64,000 bases of DNA from an uncultured Paracoccaceae bacterium (lineage in GTDB: Bacteria; Pseudomonadota; Alphaproteobacteria; Rhodobacterales; Rhodobacteraceae), in assembly GCA_947501355.1 (NCBI GenBank), contig CANMVA010000001.1, positions 620,001 through 684,000 on the forward strand. Reading direction: 5' to 3'. Every line of letters begins with the position of its first letter. The first letter of the stretch is position 1. A program made the translations under genes and the position numbers. The notes beneath the pieces were generated by a model, which worked only from the letters and a program-made list of their open reading frames with translations, made no database searches and had not been told where the DNA came from. Shown here one piece after another: positions 7,748 to 16,554 of this stretch.

Positions 7748-7921
7748 CTAAAAGTCGATGGCGAGGCCCTTTTTTTCCCAATCGCCATAGCGCACAGGTT
7801 CGGGGCCATCACGGCCTCCAAGCTCAACAGGAAGCTCTTTTTCTTTCGCCTTTTTGCGGCGTTCTTCGGCTTCAGCCAAGGCGCGCTGGGCTGCGGGAGG
7901 CAAATCTGTCTTGTCGCTCAT
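7748..7921 (-). CDS. DUF1674 / succinate dehydrogenase assembly factor 4-like protein
   Basis: The 57-residue protein ends in GGRDGPEPVRYGDWEKKG, the hallmark of the DUF1674 family (eukaryotic SDHAF4), which assists flavination and assembly of succinate dehydrogenase. The first half is a charged helix (QRALAEAEERRKKAKEK). I chose ATG 7921 because AGGA sits about nine bases upstream. A longer reading to 8023 would add a hydrophobic stretch that overlaps the divergent rsmB and has no support. No sdh genes are in the window. Confidence 0.8.
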   Translation of the reverse strand: MSDKTDLPPAAQRALAEAEERRKKAKEKELPVELGGRDGPEPVRYGDWEKKGLAIDF

Positions 7922-7998
7922 CGCTGTCATCCTTGTGTGCGGCGTGCCTTTGATATACGCCGCGCACGCACCCAGACAAGCCAGACAAAGGACCGCAG

Positions 7999-9270
7999 AT
8001 GAGCGACGCCGGACTTGCCCCAAGACGCGCCGCCGTGCGCTTGCTGACAGCTGTCATCGACGAAGGGCGTCAATTGTCTGAACTGACCGGTGGGCTGGAG
8101 ACATTGGCCCCTGCGGACCGCGCGCGCGCCCAGCGTCTGGCGACGGAAACCCTGCGCCATCTGGATCGTGCGGACCGCGTCTTGAAACCCTTTCTGAAGA
8201 AAACGCCGCCTTTATTGGTGCAGAACGTCCTCCGTCTTGGGGTGGTTGAAATGGCCGAAATGGGTGCGGCCTCTCACGGGGTGGTCAATGACGCTGTCAG
8301 CATCGTTGCGGCCAACAAACGCACCCAAGGCATGAAGGGGCTGGTCAACGCGGTCTTGCGCAAAGTCGGTGATGCGGGGTTTGACAAATGGCATTCGCTG
8401 CCGCTCGCGCGGCTGCCCAAATGGCTGCGTGGCCCTTTATCTGAGGCATATGGTGAGAAAAACATCGTCGCGATGGAGCGGGCCCATGGCCGGGGCGCAC
8501 CGCTTGATCTGACGGCGAAAAGCGATCCAGAGACGGTCGCCAAAGCCGTTGGCGGTACTGTTTTGCCTACAGGCAGCGTCCGGGTTCCGGAAGCGGGTCA
8601 GGTATCGACGCTTGCAGGTTTCGAAGCGGGCGATTGGTGGGTGCAAGACGCTGCCGCCGCGTTGCCGGTTCGCATCCTTGCGCCGCAACAGGGAGAGCGC
8701 ATCTTGGATGTGTGTGCGGCCCCCGGTGGGAAAACCATGCAGATCGCAGCGTCTGGGGCGCAGGCTGTTTCTTTGGATATTTCAGAAAAGCGAATGGAGC
8801 GGGTGCGCGAAAATCTCAAGCGGGTTGGGCTTCAGGCTGAGGTCGTTGTGGGCGACGCGCTGGAATATGAAGACGGCCCGTTTGATGCGATTGTTCTGGA
8901 TGCGCCCTGCTCGGCCACTGGCACGCTACGACGCCATCCTGATCTGCCCTATGCCAAGGACGGCAGCGCGATTGCCGGGCTGATTGAGCTTCAAGGCTAT
9001 CTTCTGGATCGCGCTTTGGGGTTGCTGAAACCCGGCGGTCGGCTTGTGTTTTGCACATGCTCGCTGCTGCCAGATGAGGGCGAATGCCAGATCGACTGGG
9101 CGCTTGAGCGGCACCCTGATTTGATCGTCGACCGGGAGGCGGTCCTGATCCGGGGTGTTGATCCTGCTTGGCAAAGCAGCGAAGGCGGTTTGCGCCTGCG
9201 CCCGGATTATTGGGCCGATCATGGCGGGATGGATGGTTTTTTCATCGCGATGTTACGTAAGCCTGCCTGA
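7999..9270 (+). CDS. rsmB: 16S rRNA (cytosine-967-C5) methyltransferase RsmB family
   Basis: The 423-residue protein has an N-terminal NusB-like RNA-binding domain (residues 5-135) and a C-terminal Rossmann methyltransferase. The SAM loop LDVCAAPGGKT is at about 236-246. The two catalytic cysteines of RNA m5C methyltransferases are visible: Cys304 in DAPCSATGTL and Cys354 in CTCSLLPDEGE. The RsmB/Fmu assignment rests on the NusB fusion, though other m5C sites are possible. The start follows ACAAAGGACCGCAG. A heparinase-like gene and purH lie downstream on the same strand. Confidence 0.93.
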   Translation: MSDAGLAPRRAAVRLLTAVIDEGRQLSELTGGLETLAPADRARAQRLATETLRHLDRADRVLKPFLKKTPPLLVQNVLRLGVVEMAEMGAASHGVVNDAVSIVAANKRTQGMKGLVNAVLRKVGDAGFDKWHSLPLARLPKWLRGPLSEAYGEKNIVAMERAHGRGAPLDLTAKSDPETVAKAVGGTVLPTGSVRVPEAGQVSTLAGFEAGDWWVQDAAAALPVRILAPQQGERILDVCAAPGGKTMQIAASGAQAVSLDISEKRMERVRENLKRVGLQAEVVVGDALEYEDGPFDAIVLDAPCSATGTLRRHPDLPYAKDGSAIAGLIELQGYLLDRALGLLKPGGRLVFCTCSLLPDEGECQIDWALERHPDLIVDREAVLIRGVDPAWQSSEGGLRLRPDYWADHGGMDGFFIAMLRKPA

Positions 9271-9343
9271 AATTCGTGACTTGGCTGCGGTGGCGCTGTA
9301 GGCTGGCTGCAAAACAATAAACGTCACATTGAGGCTCTATCCC

Positions 9344-11092
9344 GTGACACTGATTGATGCTGTGCGCGCGCGACAAACGCGTCTGGTGAACCTGTGGCAT
9401 GCCCGACGGGCAGCCCGCGTGCATCCTGCGACCGGGCTTGTCTCGCAGCCGGAGCCGAAAAGCATCGGCTCTTTCGCCCGCGGGCGTCAGCTGGTGGCGG
9501 GCAATTGTCTCTTTGCCGGGCATCTGATTGAGACAGACGGGCGCATGATCTGGGAGATCGACGCACCTGATGCGGCGTTCGAAGATGAGATCCACGGCTT
9601 TGCTTGGCTGGATGATCTGGCCGCCGTCGGGGATGCGCCAGCGCGGCAGTTGGCGCAGCAATGGTTACTGGATTGGATCGCGCGATATGGGCGCGGCTCT
9701 GGCCCTGGGTGGACGCCTGATCTGGCGGGGCGACGGCTTTTTCGCTGGACCAGCCACGCGATGATGCTTTTGCGCGGGATGGAGGCAGAAGCCTCTGAAC
9801 GGATGTTCCGATCCTTGGCGCAGCAGACGGTCTTTGTCAGCCGACGCTGGCCTGCCGCATCAGACGGGCTGCCCAGGTTTGAGGCGTTGATGGGGCTGGT
9901 CTATGCAGGTCTGTCGCTGACCGGCCTTGAGGCACATATTGGTCCAGCGCGCAAAGCACTGGCGGCAGAATGCGAACGCCAGATTGATGCGGCAGGTGGA
10001 ATTGCGACCCGCAATCCAGAGCATCTGCTGGAAATCCTGTCGTTGCTCACATGGGCTGCTGAGGCGCTGGAAGATGGCGCAATGCCCGTGGAAGACAGCC
10101 ACCGCAACGCGATCCAGCAGATCGCCGCGACCTTGCGTGTGTTGCGCCATGCCGATGGTGGATTGGCGCGGTTTCATGGCGGCGGACGTGGCTTGGACGG
10201 GCGACTGGATCAGGCGCTGTCGCTTGCCGGGTCGCCGTCCACAATGACGGACACTTACGCGATGGGCTACGCCCGTTTGGGCGGCGGACGCAGCACGGTC
10301 ATTCTGGATGCCGCCCCCCCTCCAACAGGGGCCGCTTCGGTCAATGCACATGCCTCCACGCTGGCGTTTGAGCTGACTTCTGGACGGCGTCCGGTGATCG
10401 TGAATTGTGGGGCTGGCACGTCGTTCGGCGCCGACTGGCAACGCGCGGGGCGTGCTACGCCATCGCATTCGACGCTTGGTCTGGCCGGTGTATCCTCGGC
10501 GCAGCTGGGACCACAGGCGCAGCATCGCGGGCACCCACGCGAGCTGTTGGTTGGTGGGCCGCGCCGGGTGCCGCATCAGTTGAGCCAGGGGCGAACTGGT
10601 CCGCGTTTTGAAGGGGGCCATGACGGGTATCTGGATCGCTTTGGTTTGACCCATGTCCGCCAGCTTGAACTGAGCCAAGATGGCCGCACATTGGACGGTG
10701 AAGACACGCTCGCCTGCCTTGAGGCCGCAGATCAAAAACGGTTCGACAAAGTACTGGATGGGCGCGCGCTGGAAGGGGTGCCTTTCGCCGTGCGCTTTCA
10801 CTTGCACGCCGAAGTTGATGTCGCGCTAGATATGGGCGGGAACGCGGTTTCGCTTGCCTTGAAAAGCGGGGAGATCTGGGTTTTTCGCCACGATGGTACT
10901 GCAGCCCTGACGCTGGAGCCCAGCGTCTATCTGGAAAAAGGTCGCCTGCAACCGCGCGCCAGTCAGCAGATCGTGCTGTCTGCCAAGGCCGTGACATATG
11001 CGACGCGGGTCTGTTGGTCCTTGGCTAAGGCGCAAGATACCCCTAATAGCATCCGCGATATGTGGCGGGATGATCCCGCGCTGCCTGATTAA
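9344..11092 (+). CDS. Heparinase II/III-like protein
   Basis: The product has about 582 residues. The first two thirds are alpha-helical, with Trp-rich segments (GFAWLDDLAAV, LLDWIARYG, RRLFRWTSHA) typical of the alpha/alpha toroid of heparinase II/III-like enzymes. The last third is beta-rich, with TMTDTYAMGYARLGGGRS, RPVIVNCGAG and GHDGYLDRFGLTHVRQL. Family members cleave acidic polysaccharides, but this branch, fixed between rsmB and purH in Rhodobacterales, has no proven substrate. No secretion signal is evident. GTG 9344 is chosen because GAGG precedes it by eight bases. A TTG at 9329 is the alternative. Confidence 0.82.
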   Translation: MTLIDAVRARQTRLVNLWHARRAARVHPATGLVSQPEPKSIGSFARGRQLVAGNCLFAGHLIETDGRMIWEIDAPDAAFEDEIHGFAWLDDLAAVGDAPARQLAQQWLLDWIARYGRGSGPGWTPDLAGRRLFRWTSHAMMLLRGMEAEASERMFRSLAQQTVFVSRRWPAASDGLPRFEALMGLVYAGLSLTGLEAHIGPARKALAAECERQIDAAGGIATRNPEHLLEILSLLTWAAEALEDGAMPVEDSHRNAIQQIAATLRVLRHADGGLARFHGGGRGLDGRLDQALSLAGSPSTMTDTYAMGYARLGGGRSTVILDAAPPPTGAASVNAHASTLAFELTSGRRPVIVNCGAGTSFGADWQRAGRATPSHSTLGLAGVSSAQLGPQAQHRGHPRELLVGGPRRVPHQLSQGRTGPRFEGGHDGYLDRFGLTHVRQLELSQDGRTLDGEDTLACLEAADQKRFDKVLDGRALEGVPFAVRFHLHAEVDVALDMGGNAVSLALKSGEIWVFRHDGTAALTLEPSVYLEKGRLQPRASQQIVLSAKAVTYATRVCWSLAKAQDTPNSIRDMWRDDPALPD

Positions 11093-11110
11093 GACCACTG
11101 GGGACCTTTC

Positions 11111-12700
11111 ATGACCGATCTTGTGCCACTGCGCCGCGCGCTTCTTTCTGTATCCGACAAGACCGGACTGATCGAGTTGGGAGAGGCGCTGGCCGCGCGC
11201 GGGGTTGAGCTTCTGTCGACAGGGGGAAGTGCGAAGGCGCTGCGCGACGCGGGGCTTGAAGTGAAGGACGTGGCCGAGGTAACGGGTTTCCCCGAGATGA
11301 TGGATGGCCGCGTGAAGACGCTGCACCCGGCGGTGCATGGTGGTTTGCTGGCGCTGCGCGATAATGATGATCACGTGGCTGCGATGGCCGAACACGGGAT
11401 TGGGGCCATCGACCTGCTGGTGGTGAACCTTTACCCGTTCGAGGCGACGGTCGCCAAAGGCGCGGGCTATGACGAGTGCGTTGAGAACATCGACATTGGT
11501 GGCCCTGCGATGATCCGTGCGGCGGCCAAGAACCATGGCTTCGTGTCGGTTGTGGTCGATGTTGAAGACTATGCGCCTTTGCTGGACGAGGTGCAGGCCA
11601 ACGACGGCGCGACCTCTCTGTCGTTCCGCAAGACGCTGGCGCAAAACGCTTATGCGCGGACGGCGGCCTATGATGCGGCGGTCTCCAACTGGATGGCGGA
11701 TGCGATTGGTCAGACCGCGCCGCGTCGTCGGGCGGTGGCAGGCACGTTGGCGCAGACCCTGCGCTATGGCGAGAACCCGCACCAGACGGCGGCGTTCTAC
11801 ACCGATGGGACCGAGCGTCCCGGCGTCGCCACCGCGACCCAACTTCAGGGCAAAGAGCTATCCTACAACAACATCAACGATACCGATGCCGCGTTTGAAC
11901 TGGTGTCGGAATTCCTGCCTGGTGACGGTTTTGCATGCGCCATCATCAAACACGCCAACCCTTGCGGTGTGGCGCAAGGTAAGACACTCAAAGAGGCTTA
12001 TACCCGCGCGTTCGACTGTGATCGCACCTCTGCCTTTGGCGGTATCATCGCGCTGAACTCCACGCTGGATGGGGACACCGCAGAGGCGATCTCGGAAATT
12101 TTCACCGAGGTCGTGATTGCTCCGGGAGCGCATCAGGACGCCAAGGACATCTTTGCCAAAAAGAAGAACCTGCGGCTTCTGCTGGCTCCCGGTCTGGCCA
12201 ATGTGCGCGACGGGAACATGACCGTGCGCCAAGTGTCGGGCGGGCTGCTGATGCAGGATAAGGATAACGGCTATGTCGGTCTCGACGATCTGAAAACCGT
12301 GACCAAGCGCGCCCCGACAGAGGCTGAGCTGAAAGACCTTCTCTTTGCCTGGAAGGTCGCCAAGCACGTGAAATCCAACGCGATTATCTACGTCAAAGAC
12401 GGCGCCACTGTCGGTGTCGGCGCAGGCCAGATGAGCCGCGTGGACAGTGCCCGCATTGCGGCCCGCAAATCGCAGGATATGGCCGAAGCGATGGGGCTGG
12501 ACTCGGCCCTGATCCAGGGTTCGGTCGTGGCCTCTGATGCGTTTTTCCCCTTTGCCGATGGCCTGATGGCGGCGGCAGAGGCCGGGGCGACGGCAGTGAT
12601 CCAACCGGGCGGCTCGATGCGCGATGACGATGTGATCGCGGCGGCCGATGAGGCCGGGCTCGCCATGGTCTTCACCGGCATGCGCCACTTCCGCCACTAG
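11111..12700 (+). CDS. purH: Bifunctional AICAR formyltransferase / IMP cyclohydrolase
   Basis: PurH performs the last two steps of IMP synthesis. The N-terminal MGS-like cyclohydrolase domain starts with [15 protein letters not shown] and has [15 protein letters not shown] and [11 protein letters not shown]. The C-terminal AICAR transformylase carries [13 protein letters not shown] (about 277-289) with the Lys-His pair, then [10 protein letters not shown] and [11 protein letters not shown]. It ends in [10 protein letters not shown], the usual terminus. The 529-residue length is normal. lspA starts 11 bp downstream, so the two are probably one transcript. Confidence 0.98.
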   Translation: MTDLVPLRRALLSVSDKTGLIELGEALAARGVELLSTGGSAKALRDAGLEVKDVAEVTGFPEMMDGRVKTLHPAVHGGLLALRDNDDHVAAMAEHGIGAIDLLVVNLYPFEATVAKGAGYDECVENIDIGGPAMIRAAAKNHGFVSVVVDVEDYAPLLDEVQANDGATSLSFRKTLAQNAYARTAAYDAAVSNWMADAIGQTAPRRRAVAGTLAQTLRYGENPHQTAAFYTDGTERPGVATATQLQGKELSYNNINDTDAAFELVSEFLPGDGFACAIIKHANPCGVAQGKTLKEAYTRAFDCDRTSAFGGIIALNSTLDGDTAEAISEIFTEVVIAPGAHQDAKDIFAKKKNLRLLLAPGLANVRDGNMTVRQVSGGLLMQDKDNGYVGLDDLKTVTKRAPTEAELKDLLFAWKVAKHVKSNAIIYVKDGATVGVGAGQMSRVDSARIAARKSQDMAEAMGLDSALIQGSVVASDAFFPFADGLMAAAEAGATAVIQPGGSMRDDDVIAAADEAGLAMVFTGMRHFRH

Positions 12701-12711
12701 GAGCCCGACCG

Positions 12712-13194
12712 ATGCGTCTTCTCACTTGGACTGCCTTCTGGGCGTTTCTGGCGGACCAGATGACAAAATATCTGGTCGTCCATGTGATGGCGCTTGAGCA
12801 AAACTCCCCTATCGAGGTGTTTCCGCCCTTTCTGACCTTCATAATGGGGCGCAATTACGGGATCAACTTTGGCCTTTTTGCCAATCAGGGCGATGCGATG
12901 CGGTGGGTACTGATCGGTCTGGCGCTGGCGATCTGTGCGCTGGTGGTCCACTGGATGCGATCCGAGACCTCGCGCTGGGCCTTTATTTCCGCCGGTTTGT
13001 TGATCGGCGGGGCGCTTGGCAATGTGATTGACCGCATTCTGTATGGGTATGTGGCGGATTTCCTGAACATGTCGTGCTGTGGTATCCGCAACCCTTATAC
13101 GTTCAATGTCGCCGATATCGCTATTTTTGCAGGCGCGATTGGCCTTGTGATCTTCACAGGCGAAAAGAAAACCGATGATGCAAAGACCCCGTGA
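12712..13194 (+). CDS. lspA: Lipoprotein signal peptidase II
   Basis: LspA removes signal peptides from diacylglyceryl-prolipoproteins in the inner membrane. The 160-residue protein has four membrane segments. It shows DQMTKYLV near the N-terminus, RNYGINFGLF, GGALGNVIDRILYGYVADF with catalytic Asp116, and FNVADIAIF with catalytic Asp135. It overlaps nothing and starts at ATG 12712 after AGGAGCCCGACC. The gene after it encodes a lipoprotein, a sensible neighbour. Confidence 0.96.
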   Translation: MRLLTWTAFWAFLADQMTKYLVVHVMALEQNSPIEVFPPFLTFIMGRNYGINFGLFANQGDAMRWVLIGLALAICALVVHWMRSETSRWAFISAGLLIGGALGNVIDRILYGYVADFLNMSCCGIRNPYTFNVADIAIFAGAIGLVIFTGEKKTDDAKTP

Positions 13195-13246
13195 CGCCGC
13201 TCAACGGATCGGCTAACAAAGGGGCAACAAGCAGATGGAGGCTTCA

Positions 13247-13777
13247 ATGCAAGGCAAGATGCGCAGCACAATCGGTGTGATTTGTGTGGCAATGACCTTG
13301 TCCGCCTGTGATCGCGACCGGGTGCCTCAGCTGCTCAACATCACGTCTGATGGCCCTGACGAGTTCGCGATCCTGCCGAACAAGCCCTTGCAGGCTCCGA
13401 CGGATTACACAGCCTTGCCGCAGCCGACGCCGGGCGGTGCTAACCTGGTCGACCCGACGCCCAAGCAGGACGCGGTGGCCGCCCTTGGGGGCAGCCCCGC
13501 GCGGATGCAGCGCAACAACGCGTCGGCGGCTGGTGATGGAGCGGTTCTGGCCCATACAACACGCTTTGGCCGCGCCGGTGGTATTCGCGAAAGTCTTGCG
13601 TCTGCGGATGAAGATTACCGCCGTCAGAACGACGGTCTTCTGCTGGAACGTCTGTTCAATGTGAACATCTACTATGATGCCTACGCGCAGCAATCGCTTG
13701 ACGCCCATCGCGAGTTGGAACGCTTCCGTCGTCTGGGCGTGCGGACACCTTCAGCGCCGCCCCCGGTGGAAGAGTGA
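13247..13777 (+). CDS. DUF3035 lipoprotein (possible BamF-type component)
   Basis: From ATG 13247 (GGAGG five bases upstream) the product has 176 residues with a lipoprotein signal ending in the lipobox LSAC, so it should be lipidated and outer-membrane located. The mature part has FAILPNKPLQAP, a proline-rich segment and a C-terminal helix with ERFRRLGVRTP. This fits DUF3035. The family has been linked to the alphaproteobacterial BAM accessory lipoprotein BamF, but I am not certain the two are the same. Its position after lspA and before two secreted M16 proteins supports an envelope role. Confidence 0.8.
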   Translation: MQGKMRSTIGVICVAMTLSACDRDRVPQLLNITSDGPDEFAILPNKPLQAPTDYTALPQPTPGGANLVDPTPKQDAVAALGGSPARMQRNNASAAGDGAVLAHTTRFGRAGGIRESLASADEDYRRQNDGLLLERLFNVNIYYDAYAQQSLDAHRELERFRRLGVRTPSAPPPVEE

Positions 13778-13859
13778 TCTCACATCCCCGTTGGGATGCT
13801 TGAACTTGGGCCGCTCTGACGTAAGTCTCTCACAACGTTTCTTTATGAAAGGACGCTGG

Positions 13860-15200
13860 ATGCGCCGTCTCTTTGCTTGTCTCATGGCCCTGTCTTTTGC
13901 CGCCCCCGCGCTGGCTGAAGATGCGGTGACGACCTTCACCCTTGAGAACGGTCTTGAGATCGTTGTGATCGAAGACACCCGCGCCCCGGTGGTCGTGAAC
14001 ATGGTCTGGTATCGCGTGGGATCTGCGGACGAGCCTGCGGGCAAGTCGGGCATCGCCCACTATCTGGAACACCTGATGTTCAAAGGCACGGAAACGCTCG
14101 AACCGGGTGAGTTTTCCTCAACCGTGGCAGCAAACGGGGGCACGGATAACGCCTTCACCAGCTATGATTACACGGGCTACTTCCAGCGGATCGCCGCAGA
14201 CCGGCTTGAGCTGATGATGAAGATGGAAGCCGACCGGATGGTCAATCTTCAGCTGACCGATGACGATTGGCTGACCGAACGCGATGTGGTCAATGAAGAG
14301 CGAAATCAACGGGTTGAGAATAGCCCCGGGGCGCTTTTTGGCGAACAGCGCCGTGCGGCGCAGTATCTCAACCACCGTTACGGTGTGCCAATCATCGGCT
14401 GGCAGCACGAGATGAACGCGTTGACGCTGGATGATGCGCTCGCGTTTTATGACCGCTTCTACGCGCCCAACAACGCGGTGATGATCGTTGCAGGGGATGT
14501 GGAGCCGGACGAGGTTCTGGCGCTGGCTGAAATTCATTTCGGACCGATCCCTGCAAACCCCGATTTGCAGCCCCGCGACCGCGCGCAAGAGCCTGTGCAA
14601 ACCTCGGAACGCCGTCTGGTGTTTTCCGACCCGCGCGTCTCGGAACCTTACGTGATCCGCACCTATCTGGCGCCCGAACGGGACCCTGGCGCACAGGAAG
14701 AGGCCGCGGCCTTGGTGATGCTCTCGCAGCTTCTGGGCGGGGAAAGTGCCACGTCTTATCTAGGCCGCGCGTTGGAGTTCGATACGCAGACCGCCGTCTA
14801 TACATCGGCCTTCTATAACGGCACCTCCCTTGATGATACGACCTTTGGCTTTGTCGTCGTCCCGACCCCAGAGGTTTCGCTGCAAGAGGCGGAAGACGCT
14901 TTGGACGCGGCGATCGCCCAGTTCATGGTCGACGGTGTAGACACCGAAAAGCTGGAGCGGATCAAGATGCAGCAACGCGCCTCGCTGATCTACGGCAAGG
15001 ACAATGTCCAATCGCTCGCCAATCGCTATGGCAATGCGCTGACCAGTGGCTTGACCGTGCAGGACGTGCAAGACTGGCCCGATGTCTTGCAGGCCGTGAC
15101 CCCCGAAGACATCATGGCCGCTGCCGAGAACGTGCTTGATAAACGTCGCGCGGTAACCGGCTGGCTGACCCGCGCCGAACCTCAGGAGGTCACCCAATGA
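13860..15200 (+). CDS. Secreted M16 zinc protease (catalytic partner)
   Basis: The 446-residue product starts at ATG 13860, behind AAAGGA, and has a signal peptide ending ALA near residue 19. The inverted zinc motif HYLEH is at residues 67-71 in SGIAHYLEHLMFKGT. The distal glutamate region VNEERNQRVE follows some 75 residues later, as in pitrilysin/insulinase-type peptidases. The upstream in-frame extension to 13674 covers the end of the previous gene and lacks coding character. It overlaps the next M16 gene by ATGA (15197-15200), so the two are expected to form a heterodimer in the periplasm. A short CATCCC/GGGATG hairpin lies just upstream at about 13783-13798. Confidence 0.93.
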   Translation: MRRLFACLMALSFAAPALAEDAVTTFTLENGLEIVVIEDTRAPVVVNMVWYRVGSADEPAGKSGIAHYLEHLMFKGTETLEPGEFSSTVAANGGTDNAFTSYDYTGYFQRIAADRLELMMKMEADRMVNLQLTDDDWLTERDVVNEERNQRVENSPGALFGEQRRAAQYLNHRYGVPIIGWQHEMNALTLDDALAFYDRFYAPNNAVMIVAGDVEPDEVLALAEIHFGPIPANPDLQPRDRAQEPVQTSERRLVFSDPRVSEPYVIRTYLAPERDPGAQEEAAALVMLSQLLGGESATSYLGRALEFDTQTAVYTSAFYNGTSLDDTTFGFVVVPTPEVSLQEAEDALDAAIAQFMVDGVDTEKLERIKMQQRASLIYGKDNVQSLANRYGNALTSGLTVQDVQDWPDVLQAVTPEDIMAAAENVLDKRRAVTGWLTRAEPQEVTQ

Positions 15201-16510
15201 CCCGCATTTTTCTAGCACTTTGCGCGACGATCCTTCTCTCGCTGCCTGCCCGCGCTGCGGTCGATATTCAGGAGGTGACCTCCCCCGGCGGGATCACCGC
15301 ATGGCTGGTCGAAGAACCCTCGATCCCATTCACAGCACTTGAGCTGCGCTTTCGCGGTGGCACCAATCTGGATCGTGAGGGCAAGCGTGGGTCGGTGAAT
15401 CTGATGACCGGTTTGCTTGAAGAAGGCGCCGCTGATCTAGATGCCCGTGGCTTTGCCGTGGCCCGCGACAATCTTGCCGCCAGTTTCGAGTTTGACAGCT
15501 ATGATGATGCGGTGTCGATCTCGGCGCGTTTCCTGTCAGAGAACCGCGATGAAGCGCTCGCTTTGCTGCGCACAGCCCTAATTGAGCCGCGCTTTGACCA
15601 AGAAGCGCTGGAGCGTGTGCGCGCGCAGGTTCTGGCGGGTATCCGGTCTGATCTGAAAGACCCGGACGAGATCGCCTCCAACGCGTTCAGCGCGATTGTC
15701 TATGGCGATCATCCGTATGGCTCGAATGAAACTGGAACGGTTGAGACTGTGACGGCCCTGACGCGCGACGACATTGTGCAGGCGCATCAGGATGTCATGG
15801 CGCGTAGCAACCTTTACGTCAGCGCTGTCGGCGACATCACCGCAGCCGAGCTTGGCGAGATGCTGGACGAGTTGTTGGGTGCGATGCCCGCAGAGGCGGC
15901 CCCCTTGCCGCCGCGCGTCGATGTGGCGACCGAGGGTGGCGTTACCGTCGTGCCCTATGACACGCCGCAATCCGTTGCCATCTTCGGCCATCGCGGCATC
16001 AGTCAGGACCATCCCGACTTCTTTGCCGCCTTCATCCTGAACAACATCTTCGGTGCTTCCGGCTTTGAAAGCCGTCTGATGACCGAAGTGCGCGAGAAGC
16101 GTGGGCTGACCTATGGGATTTACTCGTTCCTCGTCTCCAAGGACTTGGCCGAGGTTATGGTCGGTCAACTCGCCTCAAGCAACGAGCGTATGGCGGATGC
16201 GATCGAGGTCGTGAAAGCCGAATGGGCGCGAATTCAAAGCGAGGGCGTGACCGCTGAAGAGGTCGAGGCAGCCAAGACTTATCTGACCGGTGCGTATCCG
16301 TTGCGGTTTGATGGCAATGGGCGCATCGCAAACATCCTCGTGGGGATGCAGATGACCGGTTTGCCGATAGACTATGCCGAGACGCGCAATGACCGCATCA
16401 ACGCCGTTCCTCTGGAAGAAATCAATCGCGTCGCGTCCGAGCTTATGCAGCCCGATGCGTTGCGCTTTGTCGTGGTGGGTCAGCCTGAAGGTTTGGCCTC
16501 CACCAATTGA
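15197..16510 (+). CDS. Secreted M16-family protein, non-catalytic partner
   Basis: The 437-residue protein has a signal peptide (residues 1-21, ending ARA) and the two-domain M16 layout. The place of the zinc motif reads GSVNLMTGLLEEGA, so HxxEH is missing and it is likely inactive. It keeps the second-half motif RGLTYGIYS, which in M16B pairs completes the partner's active site (the R/Y pair). The gene starts at the ATGA overlap with the active subunit, ensuring equal synthesis. Such active/inactive M16B pairs are common in alphaproteobacteria. Their natural substrates are mostly unknown. Confidence 0.92.
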   Translation: MTRIFLALCATILLSLPARAAVDIQEVTSPGGITAWLVEEPSIPFTALELRFRGGTNLDREGKRGSVNLMTGLLEEGAADLDARGFAVARDNLAASFEFDSYDDAVSISARFLSENRDEALALLRTALIEPRFDQEALERVRAQVLAGIRSDLKDPDEIASNAFSAIVYGDHPYGSNETGTVETVTALTRDDIVQAHQDVMARSNLYVSAVGDITAAELGEMLDELLGAMPAEAAPLPPRVDVATEGGVTVVPYDTPQSVAIFGHRGISQDHPDFFAAFILNNIFGASGFESRLMTEVREKRGLTYGIYSFLVSKDLAEVMVGQLASSNERMADAIEVVKAEWARIQSEGVTAEEVEAAKTYLTGAYPLRFDGNGRIANILVGMQMTGLPIDYAETRNDRINAVPLEEINRVASELMQPDALRFVVVGQPEGLASTN

Positions 16511-16554
16511 TCTGACCTTTCAGAATCGCGGTCGGGCATGCTACACCTTGTGGC

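Noticed and set aside
13674-13859. Upstream extension of the first M16 protease
   Set aside because: The extension overlaps the previous gene, has no family similarity, and the signal peptide begins at ATG 13860 behind AAAGGA.
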